From the NCBI RefSeq assembly GCF_018613315.1, contig NZ_JAGGQL010000012.1, positions 35,386 through 99,385 of the forward strand: DNA of 64,000 bases, in the 5' to 3' direction. The DNA comes from Bacillus sp. ISL-37. Its GTDB lineage: Bacteria; Bacillota; Bacilli; Bacillales; Cytobacillaceae. Positions 28,459 through 37,243 of the stretch are shown in pieces. Numbering within the stretch: position 1 is the stretch's first letter; every line of letters starts with the position of its first letter. Both the position numbers and the translations under genes were made by a program. Under the pieces are notes generated by a model. The model did not search any database and had not been told where the DNA came from. It worked only from the letters and a program-made list of their open reading frames with translations.

Positions 28459-28587
28459 AAAGCGGAAGCGCCTTGGTCAGCCCCGACAAGCGCTGGAGGG
28501 CCTGACAGTGAAGTCGTTCTTTGACTTCATTGGCAGGATTGAAGCGTTCGAGGGGCTAGGCGCTGAAGCTGGACAATTCTCGAAGTT
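28459..28587 (-). repeat. GC-rich interspersed element R3 (inverted, internally deleted)
   Basis: Reverse-complement match to R1/R2, from AGCGGAAGCGCCTTGGTC to AGCTGGACAATTCTCG. About 129 bases: it lacks the ~55-base central block holding CCACAGGACGTGGCGTT that R1 and R2 carry. It abuts the murC stop codon, so it will be in the murC 3' untranslated region. Confidence 0.85.
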
Positions 28588-28612
28588 AAGAATTTATACA
28601 TTCGGATACTGT

Positions 28613-28647
28613 AAAAAGGATGCGGCCAATTGGTCCGCATCCTTTTG
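28613..28647. terminator. Bidirectional terminator between murC and the M29 aminopeptidase
   Basis: AAAAGGATGCGG / CCGCATCCTTTT around a short loop; A/T runs serve both strands. Confidence 0.88.
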
Positions 28648-28666
28648 TATGTCCTCAAGCTTTCAC

Positions 28667-29782
28667 TTATTTAAGATTCTCAGGGTTCAAGACCTCAAGC
28701 TCAGGAATGACAAAAATTCCATCTTTACGAATCAGTACGTCATCGAAATAAATCTCACCGCCGCCATATTCAGGGCGCTGGATGTTGACCATATCCCAGT
28801 GGATATTCGAATGATTTCCATTGAATGCATCGTCATAGCACTGTCCTGGTGTAAAGTGGAAGCTTCCATCGATTTTTTCATCAAACAGGATGTCCTGCAT
28901 TGGATGCAAGATATATGGATTCACGCCAATCGCGAATTCCCCGACATAACGAGCTCCTTCATCTGTATCAAAAATCTTGTTAATACGCTCTGAATCATTT
29001 GCGGTAGCCTCAACGATTTTTCCATCCTTGAAAGTAAGCTTCACATTTTCAAAAGTGAATCCCTGGTAAGGAGATGGTGTATTGTAGGTGATCACCCCAT
29101 TGACTGAATCACGAACAGGTGCTGTGTAAACTTCGCCATCAGGGATATTCAGCTCACCGGCACATTTTACAGCCGGGATATCTTTGATTGAGAAGGTCAG
29201 GTCAGTTCCTGGTCCGGTAATTCTTACCTTATCTGTACGGTTCATCAAATCTGCCAGGCTGTCCATTGCTTTGTCCATTTTTCCGTAATCAAGGTTGCAA
29301 ACGTTGAAGTAGAAATCTTCGAAGGATTCAGTGCTCATCTTCGCAAGCTGTGCCATTGCTGAGTTAGGGTAACGCAGCACAACCCATTTCGTTTTTGGAA
29401 CGCGAATGTCCCTATGTACCTTCTTGCCAACCGTATTGCCATGGATCTTCATTTTATCTGCCGGAACATCAGCGTGTTCGTTGATGTTATCTCCAGAACG
29501 GAGGCCAATGTAAGCATCCATTTTACTCATCACATTTGCTTCAAATTCAGCAATCATGTCGAATTGTTCTTGCTGGGCACCCATAAGCAATGAACGGTCC
29601 ACCTGGTGGTCCTTCAATGATACGAATGGATATCCACCTGCTTCGTATGCTTCTTTCACTAAAGCCGTAACAAGCTCCCGCTGGAGGCCGAAGTTTTCAA
29701 TCAGGACTTTTTCTCCTTTTTGAAGTTTGACCGAGTAGTTGATCAAGTTTTTTGCCAGTGTTTGAATCCGTGGATCTTTCAC
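28667..29782 (-). CDS. M29 family metallo-aminopeptidase
   Basis: 371 residues of the thermophilic aminopeptidase (M29, AmpS/PepS-like) family, cytoplasmic two-metal exopeptidases. Putative metal ligands are the Glu of CAGELNIPDGE, the Glu of VGEFAIG, and the late His/Tyr/His-x-Asp cluster in GSFHFTPGQCYDDAFNGN ... IHWDM. The GTG at 29782 is preferred: GGAGTG lies upstream, whereas the in-frame GTG at 29791 is part of that site. It is shorter than B. subtilis AmpS (~410), so it may be a distinct paralogue; no symbol is assigned. It faces away from ytxG across array D. Confidence 0.88.
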   Translation of the reverse strand: MKDPRIQTLAKNLINYSVKLQKGEKVLIENFGLQRELVTALVKEAYEAGGYPFVSLKDHQVDRSLLMGAQQEQFDMIAEFEANVMSKMDAYIGLRSGDNINEHADVPADKMKIHGNTVGKKVHRDIRVPKTKWVVLRYPNSAMAQLAKMSTESFEDFYFNVCNLDYGKMDKAMDSLADLMNRTDKVRITGPGTDLTFSIKDIPAVKCAGELNIPDGEVYTAPVRDSVNGVITYNTPSPYQGFTFENVKLTFKDGKIVEATANDSERINKIFDTDEGARYVGEFAIGVNPYILHPMQDILFDEKIDGSFHFTPGQCYDDAFNGNHSNIHWDMVNIQRPEYGGGEIYFDDVLIRKDGIFVIPELEVLNPENLK

Positions 29783-29907
29783 CGAAATCACTCCTATGTA
29801 TTAAAATAAAGCACATAACCATATTGTAACCGAAACGCCGCAGTTTGTACTCTTTTCGTTGTGGGAACTTGTAGGGACTAACTCCGCGAAAATTAGAAGC
29901 AGTTACA

Positions 29908-30075
29908 ATGGCCGAAGTCGATTGGCGCCCGGAAAAGCGAGTATATGGAAAAATGGGTCACCAATAGAGCGTATTGGCGCCCGGAAAAGTGATTATATGG
30001 AAAAATGGGTCACCAATAAAGCGTATTGGCGCCCAAAAACGTGATTTTCTGGAAAATACGGTAACCAATACTAGG
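29908..30075. repeat. Array D: 52-bp tandem repeats of the same family as array C
   Basis: ATTGGCGCCC occurs at 29921, 29973 and 30025, and ACCAAT at 29960, 30012 and 30064, both exactly 52 bp apart. Units share CACCAAT, seven bases, ATTGGCGCCC, a short A/G run and TGGAAAAA with array C, 10 kb away. The left half of the first unit is degenerate. It lies between the divergent M29 gene and ytxG; bases 30076-30241 show nothing else. Confidence 0.92.
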
Positions 30076-30241
30076 AGGCACTGGTTGAATAAAGACATCC
30101 GCTAGTCCCGAAGATTTACCTGCTTTGCTAGACTAACTCTCTCTCCAATTACAAACATCTTGAACTTTAATTTGTAGAAAGATATTCTTATTCAGGAAGG
30201 AAAAGGGTATGATTATATTGAAATACATATTAGACAAGGTG

Positions 30242-30266
30242 GTTTACGTCGCTAACTGCGGGGTAA
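30242..30266 (+). promoter_or_regulatory. Probable sigma-B promoter of ytxGH(J)
   Basis: GTTTAC, 13 bases, GGGTAA, close to the sigma-B consensus GTTTAA-N12-14-GGGWAW. It ends about 30 bases before the ytxG GTG start. B. subtilis ytxGHJ is known as a sigma-B (and sigma-H) regulon member. Confidence 0.72.
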
Positions 30267-30297
30267 AATGTACATATGCTAACGGAGGTGTTCAACA

Positions 30298-30777
30298 GTG
30301 GAAATTATTTTGTATTTAAGTGTTGCTGTAATAGCAATTGCATTCTTGGTTTTGGTCGTTTCGTTATCCAAAACTCTAAAATCCTTACAAACAACTTTAG
30401 ACAGTGTATCAGGCACACTTGATGGCCTGGAAAAGCAGTTGGATGGAGTAACTCGTGAAACGACGGAGCTTCTGCACAAAACAAATAATTTGGCCGACGA
30501 TATTTCCAGAAAATCTGAGAGCTTGAACGGTGTCGTTAATGCTGTGAAGGATGTAGGAAATTCTGTTCAGAGATTCAATCAATCTATTCATAATGTCCAA
30601 ACAATGGTGGACCTTCAGATTGACAAAAATAAGGACAAGATTTCTCAGGTTGTTCAATGGAGTAACGTATTCCTTGAGTTGAGGGATAAGTGGCAATCAA
30701 AAAAAACAGCCAAGATTGACCATCAACTAGAAGGCGAAGAGATGGTAACGAGGCAGCGTGAACGTGTTCGGTATTAA
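30298..30777 (+). CDS. ytxG: YtxG, DUF948 membrane-anchored stress protein
   Basis: 159 residues. An N-terminal transmembrane helix (about 3-22, ILYLSVAVIAIAFLVLVVSL) is followed by a long helical region rich in Leu, Thr and Asp (residues ~30-110) predicted to be coiled coil, as in DUF948 proteins. The start is a GTG at 30298 with GGAGGTG upstream. It is the first gene of the ytxGHJ general-stress group and is preceded by a good sigma-B-like promoter. Molecular function is not established. Confidence 0.87.
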   Translation: MEIILYLSVAVIAIAFLVLVVSLSKTLKSLQTTLDSVSGTLDGLEKQLDGVTRETTELLHKTNNLADDISRKSESLNGVVNAVKDVGNSVQRFNQSIHNVQTMVDLQIDKNKDKISQVVQWSNVFLELRDKWQSKKTAKIDHQLEGEEMVTRQRERVRY

Positions 30778-30797
30778 TGAAAGGTGGAGATAGAGTT

Positions 30798-31277
30798 ATG
30801 AACAGAGAACAAAGCCAATATGATGTAAACGGACAGATGAGAGAGGACAACAATAATTCCAGAGATTTTGTCGCTGGAGCAATTGTTGGCGGGCTTGCCG
30901 GAGCACTGGCTGCACTATTGCTTGCTCCTAAGTCAGGCAAAGAGTTAAGAGGGTCGCTTAATGAGCAAACTTCTACACTAAAGAACAAGAGTGCTGACCT
31001 TGCATCGGTAGCGAAGGAGAAAGCAAGCGGCTTGAAAGAAACTGTTTCACAGCAGTCTTCTACGATTGCCAACAAGGTGAAAGACATGAAGAACAAGAAC
31101 GGTAATACTTCAGAGAACACGGATGTTGACGAAGGCGAACTTCAAGAAGTACCAACTTCCATGGCAGAGACAAGCACAATGGAAAACACACATACTGCTA
31201 CTGGAGAAGAAATCCAAAAGAAGCTTGAAGAAACGCAAAAAGCTTTTGATGATACTGAAAACAAGCTGAATCAGTAA
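30798..31277 (+). CDS. ytxH: YtxH, general stress protein
   Basis: 159 residues. Residues ~18-40 (FVAGAIVGGLAGALAALLLAPKSGKELR) are the Gly/Ala hydrophobic segment and APKSG motif that define the YtxH/gas-vesicle-accessory-like family; the rest is hydrophilic, Glu/Lys/Thr-rich and likely extended or coiled coil. The start at 30798 follows GGTGGAG; the ATG at 30777 overlaps the ytxG stop and covers that site. Co-transcribed with ytxG. Function unknown beyond stress induction in B. subtilis. Confidence 0.87.
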   Translation: MNREQSQYDVNGQMREDNNNSRDFVAGAIVGGLAGALAALLLAPKSGKELRGSLNEQTSTLKNKSADLASVAKEKASGLKETVSQQSSTIANKVKDMKNKNGNTSENTDVDEGELQEVPTSMAETSTMENTHTATGEEIQKKLEETQKAFDDTENKLNQ

Positions 31278-31288
31278 GTTTGTCAATG

Positions 31289-31328
31289 AAACGGTGAAGT
31301 GGTAAGATAACTTCACCGTTTATTTTTT
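31289..31328 (+). terminator. Terminator after ytxH
   Basis: AAACGGTGAAGT / ACTTCACCGTTT-type stem with TATTTTTT. It partly separates ytxGH from ytxJ. Confidence 0.85.
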
Positions 31329-31423
31329 ATAAAAGCCTGTTTTCGCCTTGATTATTAAATCAAGAGGGATTGTTGCTTTTAGTAGTGAAAGTAACATAGA
31401 GGCTTATAAAAGGAGAGAGTAGT

Positions 31424-31753
31424 ATGAAAAAGATTGATTCAATCGAACAGTTTGACACACTTGTCGATTCTGGTGAAACATTCTTCATGCTGAAGCACAG
31501 CACGACCTGCCCAATCAGCGCTGCAGGATATGATGAATTCGCGAAGTTCGAAAACGCCGGCAACGATAATCTATATTATCTAACAGTCCAGGATTCACGT
31601 GACCTATCAAACCATATTGCTGAGAAGTTCCATGTTAAACATGAATCGCCTCAGGCAATTTTATTTGTGAATTCAGATGTAGCATGGCATGCTTCTCATT
31701 TTAAAATCACCGCAAAATCATTGGCGGGAGCTAAAGAAGAAAATGTAAAGTAA
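31424..31753 (+). CDS. ytxJ: YtxJ, bacillithiol-system monothiol bacilliredoxin-like protein
   Basis: 109 residues with a thioredoxin fold. The active-site position reads T-C29-P-I-S, with a single cysteine, as expected for the YtxJ family that de-bacillithiolates proteins. The SPQAILF segment near the cis-proline position completes the fold. The ribosome binding site is AAAGGAGAG. A terminator lies between ytxH and ytxJ here, so ytxJ may use both read-through and its own promoter. Confidence 0.87.
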   Translation: MKKIDSIEQFDTLVDSGETFFMLKHSTTCPISAAGYDEFAKFENAGNDNLYYLTVQDSRDLSNHIAEKFHVKHESPQAILFVNSDVAWHASHFKITAKSLAGAKEENVK

Positions 31754-31784
31754 AAAAACATCCAAACAGGATGTTTTTTTACTT
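31754..31784 (+). terminator. Terminator after ytxJ
   Basis: AAAAAACATCC / GGATGTTTTTT. Confidence 0.88.
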
Positions 31785-31969
31785 TGGCTGTTTTCGTAAT
31801 GATTGTTGTTAAAATCCTAAAGCCGATTTTAACGTAATATAAAGCTATTTTGTAGGTCGGTATAAGTTGGCATGCTCTTTTCTCATAACAAGAGTCTACT
31901 TAGCGAAGAAGCATAGTTCATTCACTTCTATATTGTAGTCAATAGCAACAAAGTTTGAGAAAAAAGCCT

Positions 31970-34123
31970 TTACTTTAGACTTATTGGGCTTTCGAAGATT
32001 ATATTTAACTCATCACCAGGTGCAAGAAGATCGTCAAACGCTGCTTTTTCTCCGTTTTTCAACAGGGTGAATCCGCGGCTGTCTTTAGGGATATCAACCT
32101 GTGCAAAGTTGAATAAGTCCTGAAAGATAAACGGCTGGACATCCTTTTTCTTTGTGGATAGATGGTCCCCGCTATATATGCGTTCGTCCATCCCAAGCTT
32201 ACTGCCATCACGGGTGAATTGAATTAATTCCTGTTGAAGCTGGATTTGCTGGCCGTTGAAAAAGATCGGCATTGATTCAGAAACAGGTATCCCCAGTATT
32301 TCTACCAGTCTTCTAAGTGTTGATTCCGTACCTTTTTCAAAACGGATGTCATCAAGATGGTCAATTTTATTTTGCAATTTTGCTGCCAGGCCGTTTACAT
32401 AAATTTTTCCGATGAACTCTGTGATTTTGTGTTCTACACCGTCAATCTTTATAAAAAATGGGCGAGTGTCATTAAGGAGCTCTGCTAGTTTAAGCTCCTT
32501 TAGAACGCCTTCAACAGTGGTGGCCATGTCAAAAATAATCTCGTCTCTGTCTGCGACAGGTTGGGACATCGAAGCAGGAAAACTATTGCAGGTTAAACCT
32601 GCGCTAACTTCATATCTTTTACCGTTGATAATGACGGTCTTGGAAGGAAGCTCACCGATCAAGTCACCAAGTGTTAGCTCTGGTCTGACTCCATCCTCTC
32701 CCTTTTGGACAGTTAATTTATCTCCTCCATCTACCTGATCATCGAATGAGCAAGGTAAACCATTTTTCAATAATACGGGTTGCTGTCCATGCTTACCGGG
32801 TATGGTCACATTTTTACCATTCAGGCTGACAATCATGGCGAGCCCCGGCCTGCCGTAAAGCTTGTTCATTTTAATCCCGGCAGCCAGCAGACAGTCTCCA
32901 ACGGTCAATTTGTTTACCTCGAATAGCCTTACCGGCTGGCCGTTCACATGAACTGTATGATATTGGACAGGAGATTGCTTCGCTGCAATGGCAATACCGA
33001 TTGGCGTCACAAGTTCAGGACCTTTCGTTATATGATCTGCAAATGAAACGGAATTGATTGCGTCTAGTCCGCGGATGGCGACCCTGTTTTCCGGCAGGTT
33101 CAACTTGGTAGCAAGCCTCCTGGGCAGATCAGGTGTAAGGCTTCCGCCCCCAACAAGCATCACTGCTTTAGGGGATTTATTGCCATTGAGCTTCAAGATT
33201 TCTTCACCGATTGTTTCTGCCAAACGGTCAATTGCAGGGGCGATACGTTGTACAGCTTCATCCTTGCTGACCACTGTTTCAAAGCCAAGTATGTCTGTGA
33301 TTGAGATTGACTGATTTTCATGCAGGTCCCGCTTTGCTTTTTCAGCAAGAGGGAAGTCCAGCAAAAATTCATCACTAACCGCTTCAGTGATTTCATCCCC
33401 CGCTACTGGGACCATTCCATAGGCAATTACTGTACCGGAGTCAGTGAGAGCGATATCGGATGTCCCTGCGCCTATATCAACAAGAGCGACATTCAATCTC
33501 CTCATAGACGCAGGAATCAACACATTGATTGCAGCAATCGGTTCAAGAGTAAGAGCGTCCATCTCAACACCAGCCCGGTCTAAAGCAGATAGCAGTGATT
33601 CAACGACAACTTTTGGCAGGAAGGTCGCTATGATTTCCACAGATGCTTCATTTCCTCGCTGGTCAATAAGACTTCCTATTTCTTCTCCATCAAGCTGGTA
33701 ATAAAGTACTGAGTATCCGACACAATAATAGTGATGATCATTGTGTTTTTCACCAGCAACAGCAGCTTGTGCCAGCTGGACTGCACTTAATTCAAGGTGG
33801 AGGATGTCCTGCTTTGAAAACATCGGCTTGCCGGAAATATCGACTACAGCTTTTGATTGTTCAGTTTTCAGAGCACGGCCAGCTGCAGCAACACAGACCT
33901 TTGTTAAGGGGCCATGTGAAACTTCCAGTGCCTCTTTAATTTCAGTGATGATTTCTGATACTGACAAAACATCATGGATTTGGCCATCCAGCATCGACCT
34001 TTCCTTGTGTTCACGGACAATGATGTCGACAGCTTCATAATGTCCATCAGATTCTTCCAGGATGATTCCCACAACAGATCTGGTTCCTATATCTAACGCA
34101 AACAGTTTATTATTCACATGCAA
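31970..34123 (-). CDS. FtsA/PilM-like actin-fold ATPase with long repetitive C-terminal region
   Basis: About 717 residues, nearly twice FtsA. Residues ~5-385 form an FtsA/PilM-like ATPase: phosphate-1 motif LFALDIGTRSVVG, a SHS2-like insert, phosphate-2 VDIGAGTSDIA, and adenosine motif VMLVGGGSLTPDL. Residues ~400-717 contain about five repeats of 50-75 residues, each an early helix (TLGDLI, TVEGVL, TLRRLV), a central (I/L)xxNG turn and a late GD(E/K/H)L strand, as in ThiS/TGS beta-grasp folds (my inference). The TTG start at 34123 is preferred since GAGGGTG sits six bases upstream; GTG at 34132 abuts it. True FtsA, in the dcw cluster, lies elsewhere. Function unknown; a membrane or assembly ATPase is plausible. 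Confidence 0.8.
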   Translation of the reverse strand: MHVNNKLFALDIGTRSVVGIILEESDGHYEAVDIIVREHKERSMLDGQIHDVLSVSEIITEIKEALEVSHGPLTKVCVAAAGRALKTEQSKAVVDISGKPMFSKQDILHLELSAVQLAQAAVAGEKHNDHHYYCVGYSVLYYQLDGEEIGSLIDQRGNEASVEIIATFLPKVVVESLLSALDRAGVEMDALTLEPIAAINVLIPASMRRLNVALVDIGAGTSDIALTDSGTVIAYGMVPVAGDEITEAVSDEFLLDFPLAEKAKRDLHENQSISITDILGFETVVSKDEAVQRIAPAIDRLAETIGEEILKLNGNKSPKAVMLVGGGSLTPDLPRRLATKLNLPENRVAIRGLDAINSVSFADHITKGPELVTPIGIAIAAKQSPVQYHTVHVNGQPVRLFEVNKLTVGDCLLAAGIKMNKLYGRPGLAMIVSLNGKNVTIPGKHGQQPVLLKNGLPCSFDDQVDGGDKLTVQKGEDGVRPELTLGDLIGELPSKTVIINGKRYEVSAGLTCNSFPASMSQPVADRDEIIFDMATTVEGVLKELKLAELLNDTRPFFIKIDGVEHKITEFIGKIYVNGLAAKLQNKIDHLDDIRFEKGTESTLRRLVEILGIPVSESMPIFFNGQQIQLQQELIQFTRDGSKLGMDERIYSGDHLSTKKKDVQPFIFQDLFNFAQVDIPKDSRGFTLLKNGEKAAFDDLLAPGDELNIIFESPISLK

Positions 34124-34497
34124 TTCATGCACCCTCTAACTTAAGATCTCATACGATGCTTTATCACTTAAAAGCGTTTAATTATTAAAGAATTTTTACG
34201 TGACAATCAATATTTTTTCAGATATAATTACCTTTATCATATTATAGAGCTTGATTCATAGCACATTTGCTGCATTTTATTACATCTGGCTTCTATTATA
34301 TTATCGGCTTTGAAGTGACATTGCTTTAGGTTCGGAGCTGCAGAAAGCTGATTTTATAAAAATTGCACCATCAGAAATTCTGGTGCTGTAAAAAAGATCA
34401 GATTATACGCATTTCCAGCGTGCAGTGAAGTAATGGTCTTTGTTTGAAAAGTCTTAGGGTTAGGACTAAAATGAATTCCGAAAGGACGGGACAGAAA
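34124..34497. other. Gene-free region before aroA with one hairpin
   Basis: About 370 AT-rich bases between the divergent FtsA-like gene and aroA. A hairpin GCACCA...TGGTGC with inner CAGAA/TTCTG lies at 34366-34387; it lacks a plus-strand T-run, but the minus-strand side is followed by ATTTTT. No coding frame, array or recognised riboswitch is seen. Confidence 0.5.
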
Positions 34498-35571
34498 ATG
34501 AGTAAAAATCTTGACCAGCTTAGAAATCGTGTGGATGAATTGAATTTAGAGCTTCTATCATTAATTAATGAAAGAGCCCTGCTCGTCCAGGAAATTGGCC
34601 GTGCAAAAGAAACTCAGGGTGTCTACCGTTATGACCCTGTGCGCGAGAGAGAAATGCTTGATTTGATCAAGGAAAAAAATAACGGTCCTTTTGAGAATTC
34701 AACAATAGAACATATTTTCAAGGAAGTTTTCAAGGCAGGCCTTGAGCTTCAATCGGATGACCACCGCAAAGCTCTTCTCGTCTCCAGGAAGAAAAAGCCT
34801 GAAGATACAATCATTGATATTAAGGGTTTAAAAATCGGCGATGGTACACCAGACTTTGTTTTCGGTCCATGTTCGGTTGAGTCATATGAACAAGTGGCGA
34901 CTGTGGCTGAAGCAGTTAAAGCGAAGGGCTTCAAGCTGCTGCGCGGCGGAGCTTTCAAGCCACGGACTTCACCTTATGACTTCCAGGGACTAGGGATAGA
35001 AGGACTTAAGATTTTGAAGAGAGTAGCAGATGAATACGATCTCGCTGTCATTAGTGAAATTGTCACACCTGCCGATATCGAAATCGCTGTCGACTACCTT
35101 GATGTGATCCAAATCGGCGCCCGCAACATGCAAAACTTCGAGCTTCTTAAAGCTGCAGGAGCTGTGAATAAACCTATTTTACTAAAACGTGGACTTGCCG
35201 CTACAATCGAAGAGTTTATCAATGCGGCTGAATATATCATGTCACAGGGCAATGGCCAAATCATTCTGTGTGAGCGTGGAATCCGGACGTACGAAAGAGC
35301 TACAAGGAATACACTTGATATCTCTGCAGTGCCAATCTTGAAAAAAGAAACACATCTCCCAGTCATGGTTGATGTTACCCACTCTACTGGCAGAAGAGAC
35401 CTGTTGCTGCCAGCAGCCAAAGCAGCACTTGCAATTGGAGCAGATGGAGTCATGGCAGAGGTTCATCCAGATCCAGCAATAGCTTTATCTGACAATGCCC
35501 AACAGATGGATTTGAAGCAGTTTGATGAGTTTTTAGAGGGATTGAAAAACACTCCATTTGTGAGAGTATAA
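34498..35571 (+). CDS. aroA: Bifunctional chorismate mutase / DAHP synthase AroA (AroG type)
   Basis: 357 residues. Residues 1-~90 are an AroQ-type chorismate mutase domain ([25 protein letters not shown]); the rest is the DAHP synthase barrel with [26 protein letters not shown] and the metal His in DVTHSTGRR. It catalyses the first step of the shikimate pathway and, through the mutase domain, is feedback inhibited by chorismate and prephenate in Bacillus. The start at 34498 follows AAAGGACGGG. aroA immediately upstream of ccpA is the B. subtilis order. Confidence 0.94.
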   Translation: MSKNLDQLRNRVDELNLELLSLINERALLVQEIGRAKETQGVYRYDPVREREMLDLIKEKNNGPFENSTIEHIFKEVFKAGLELQSDDHRKALLVSRKKKPEDTIIDIKGLKIGDGTPDFVFGPCSVESYEQVATVAEAVKAKGFKLLRGGAFKPRTSPYDFQGLGIEGLKILKRVADEYDLAVISEIVTPADIEIAVDYLDVIQIGARNMQNFELLKAAGAVNKPILLKRGLAATIEEFINAAEYIMSQGNGQIILCERGIRTYERATRNTLDISAVPILKKETHLPVMVDVTHSTGRRDLLLPAAKAALAIGADGVMAEVHPDPAIALSDNAQQMDLKQFDEFLEGLKNTPFVRV

Positions 35572-35578
35572 AGTTCTT

Positions 35579-35611
35579 GAAACCTTCCTTTCTTTAGGAA
35601 GGTTTTTTTAT
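35579..35611 (+). terminator. Terminator after aroA
   Basis: AACCTTCC / GGAAGGTT stem with TTTTTT. Confidence 0.88.
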
Positions 35612-35833
35612 GGAGCATTTAAGGGTAACTTAAAAAGAAGTGGTTTTAACAGAAATATTGATAAAAATAAATAAATTAAGTTGTTCAGATTGCGGGATTG
35701 ATAAGGATGTCGTATGATTAATAACATAATTATGCTTGTACATATAATCACAAACTTAAAAAATGATTATTGTGGCAATTTTTGCTGTAAACTAACTGAA
35801 AAGCGCCGTTTATTACCTGAAGGAGTGAAATAG

Positions 35834-36832
35834 ATGAATATTACAATATATGATGTGGCACGGGAAGCAAACGTTTCAATGGCAACGGTTTCACGTGTTG
35901 TTAACGGAAATCCGAACGTAAAGCCAGCTACGAGGAAGAAGGTCATGGAGGTTATTGACCGTCTTGGATACCGTCCGAATGCTGTTGCCCGGGGGCTGGC
36001 AAGCAAAAAGACGACGACTGTCGGAGTCATCATTCCCGATATCGCTAGTCCGTTCTTTGCTGAGCTGGCAAGGGGAATTGAAGATATTGCCACGATGTAC
36101 AAATATAATATTATCCTGAGCAACTCAGACCAAAATATTGAAAAAGAACTGCACCTGTTAAATACAATGCTTGGCAAACAAGTAGACGGAATTGTTTTCA
36201 TGGGCGGCAATATAAAAGCCGACCATGTTGAGGAATTCAAGAAGTCACCGGTACCAATCGTCCTTGCAGGCTCGATTGAGGAATCTGGTGAAATTCCATC
36301 TGTCAATATTGATTATGAGCAGGCAACATTCGATGCTGTTTCTACATTTGTAGAAAAAGGACACAAGCAAATCGCATTCGTTATTGGACCACAGCTGGAG
36401 CCAATCAACAAGGATAAAAAGCTTGAAGGTTATAAGCGCGCATTAAAAGATGCCGGAATCGAATATAACGAAGAGCTTGTTGTCGAAGGAGATTATACGT
36501 ATGATTCAGGTCTCGAGGCTATTGAAAGAATCCTTGAGCTTGATACGAAGCCAACAGCAATCCTGGTCGGATCGGATGAGATGGCACTTGGCGTAATCCA
36601 TGGTGCATTTGACCGAGGTTACAGCGTGCCTGATGACTTCGAAGTAATCAGTTCCGACAATACAAGACTTACTCTTATGGTACGTCCGCAGCTTACAACA
36701 ATTGTCCAGCCTCTATACGATATCGGTGCAGTTGCCATGCGCTTATTGACGAAATATATGAACAAAGAAAACGTAGATGAGAATATCGTCGTCCTGCCAC
36801 ACCGAATTGAGAACAGAAAATCTACGAAATAA
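35834..36832 (+). CDS. ccpA: Catabolite control protein A
   Basis: 332 residues, LacI/GalR family. The N-terminal helix-turn-helix [23 protein letters not shown] and hinge [15 protein letters not shown] are characteristic of CcpA; the periplasmic-binding-protein-like core follows. With HPr-Ser46-P it binds cre sites and mediates carbon catabolite repression and activation. The start has GGAGTGA upstream. At least two good cre sites occur elsewhere in the window (39784, 49874). It ends with a strong terminator. Confidence 0.95.
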   Translation: MNITIYDVAREANVSMATVSRVVNGNPNVKPATRKKVMEVIDRLGYRPNAVARGLASKKTTTVGVIIPDIASPFFAELARGIEDIATMYKYNIILSNSDQNIEKELHLLNTMLGKQVDGIVFMGGNIKADHVEEFKKSPVPIVLAGSIEESGEIPSVNIDYEQATFDAVSTFVEKGHKQIAFVIGPQLEPINKDKKLEGYKRALKDAGIEYNEELVVEGDYTYDSGLEAIERILELDTKPTAILVGSDEMALGVIHGAFDRGYSVPDDFEVISSDNTRLTLMVRPQLTTIVQPLYDIGAVAMRLLTKYMNKENVDENIVVLPHRIENRKSTK

Positions 36833-36839
36833 AATTGAG

Positions 36840-36876
36840 AAGCCGTTTGCAGTTGATGCAAACGGCTTTTTTATAG
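36840..36876 (+). terminator. Terminator after ccpA
   Basis: AGCCGTTTGCA / TGCAAACGGCT with T-run. Confidence 0.92.
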
Positions 36877-37048
36877 AAAAACGAAGGCTGGTTTAGGTAT
36901 TCGATTGAAATCAACGAGAAAAATGGCAAAATAGACAGCTATAATAAAATTACCGGCCAAAGACTTAGATATATCAGCATCTAATGCAATAGCAGCCACT
37001 TTTTCAGGTAAAATAACCACGAATTCATTTTATTTTAGCAATGTTTTC

Positions 37049-37172
37049 AATTAATTCGACCACATCTTCAATTAATTCGACCACTTTTTTGATTAATTCG
37101 ACCACATATCAAATTAATTAAACCACTTTTTCAATTAATTCGACCAAATCCACAATTAATTCGATCAACTCA
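37049..37172. repeat. Array E: six 21-bp tandem repeats, core AATTAATTCGACCAC
   Basis: Units start at 37049, 37070, 37091, 37112, 37133 and 37154, exactly 21 bp apart. The core is AATTAATTCGACCAC; the last six bases vary and are often TTTTTC or similar. Copy four reads AATTAATTAAACCAC. The array sits between convergent ccpA and acuC. The TCGACCAC motif is shared with array F. Bases 36877-37048 hold nothing else recognisable. Confidence 0.94.
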
Positions 37173-37243
37173 ATGGATGTCGCTTCATCCTATACTTTAA
37201 AAAAACATACAAAAAACCGGGTCAAATGCTCCCGGTTTCTAAC

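Noticed and set aside
28508..28993. Open frame reading from element R3 into the aminopeptidase 3' region
   Set aside because: It begins inside repeat R3, lacks a ribosome binding site, crosses the terminator and lies antisense to the 3' half of the M29 gene.
34167..34180. cre-like site before aroA
   Set aside because: The sequence TAAAAGCGTTTAAT keeps the AGCGTTTA core but lacks the outer TG and CA pairs, so it is too weak to call.
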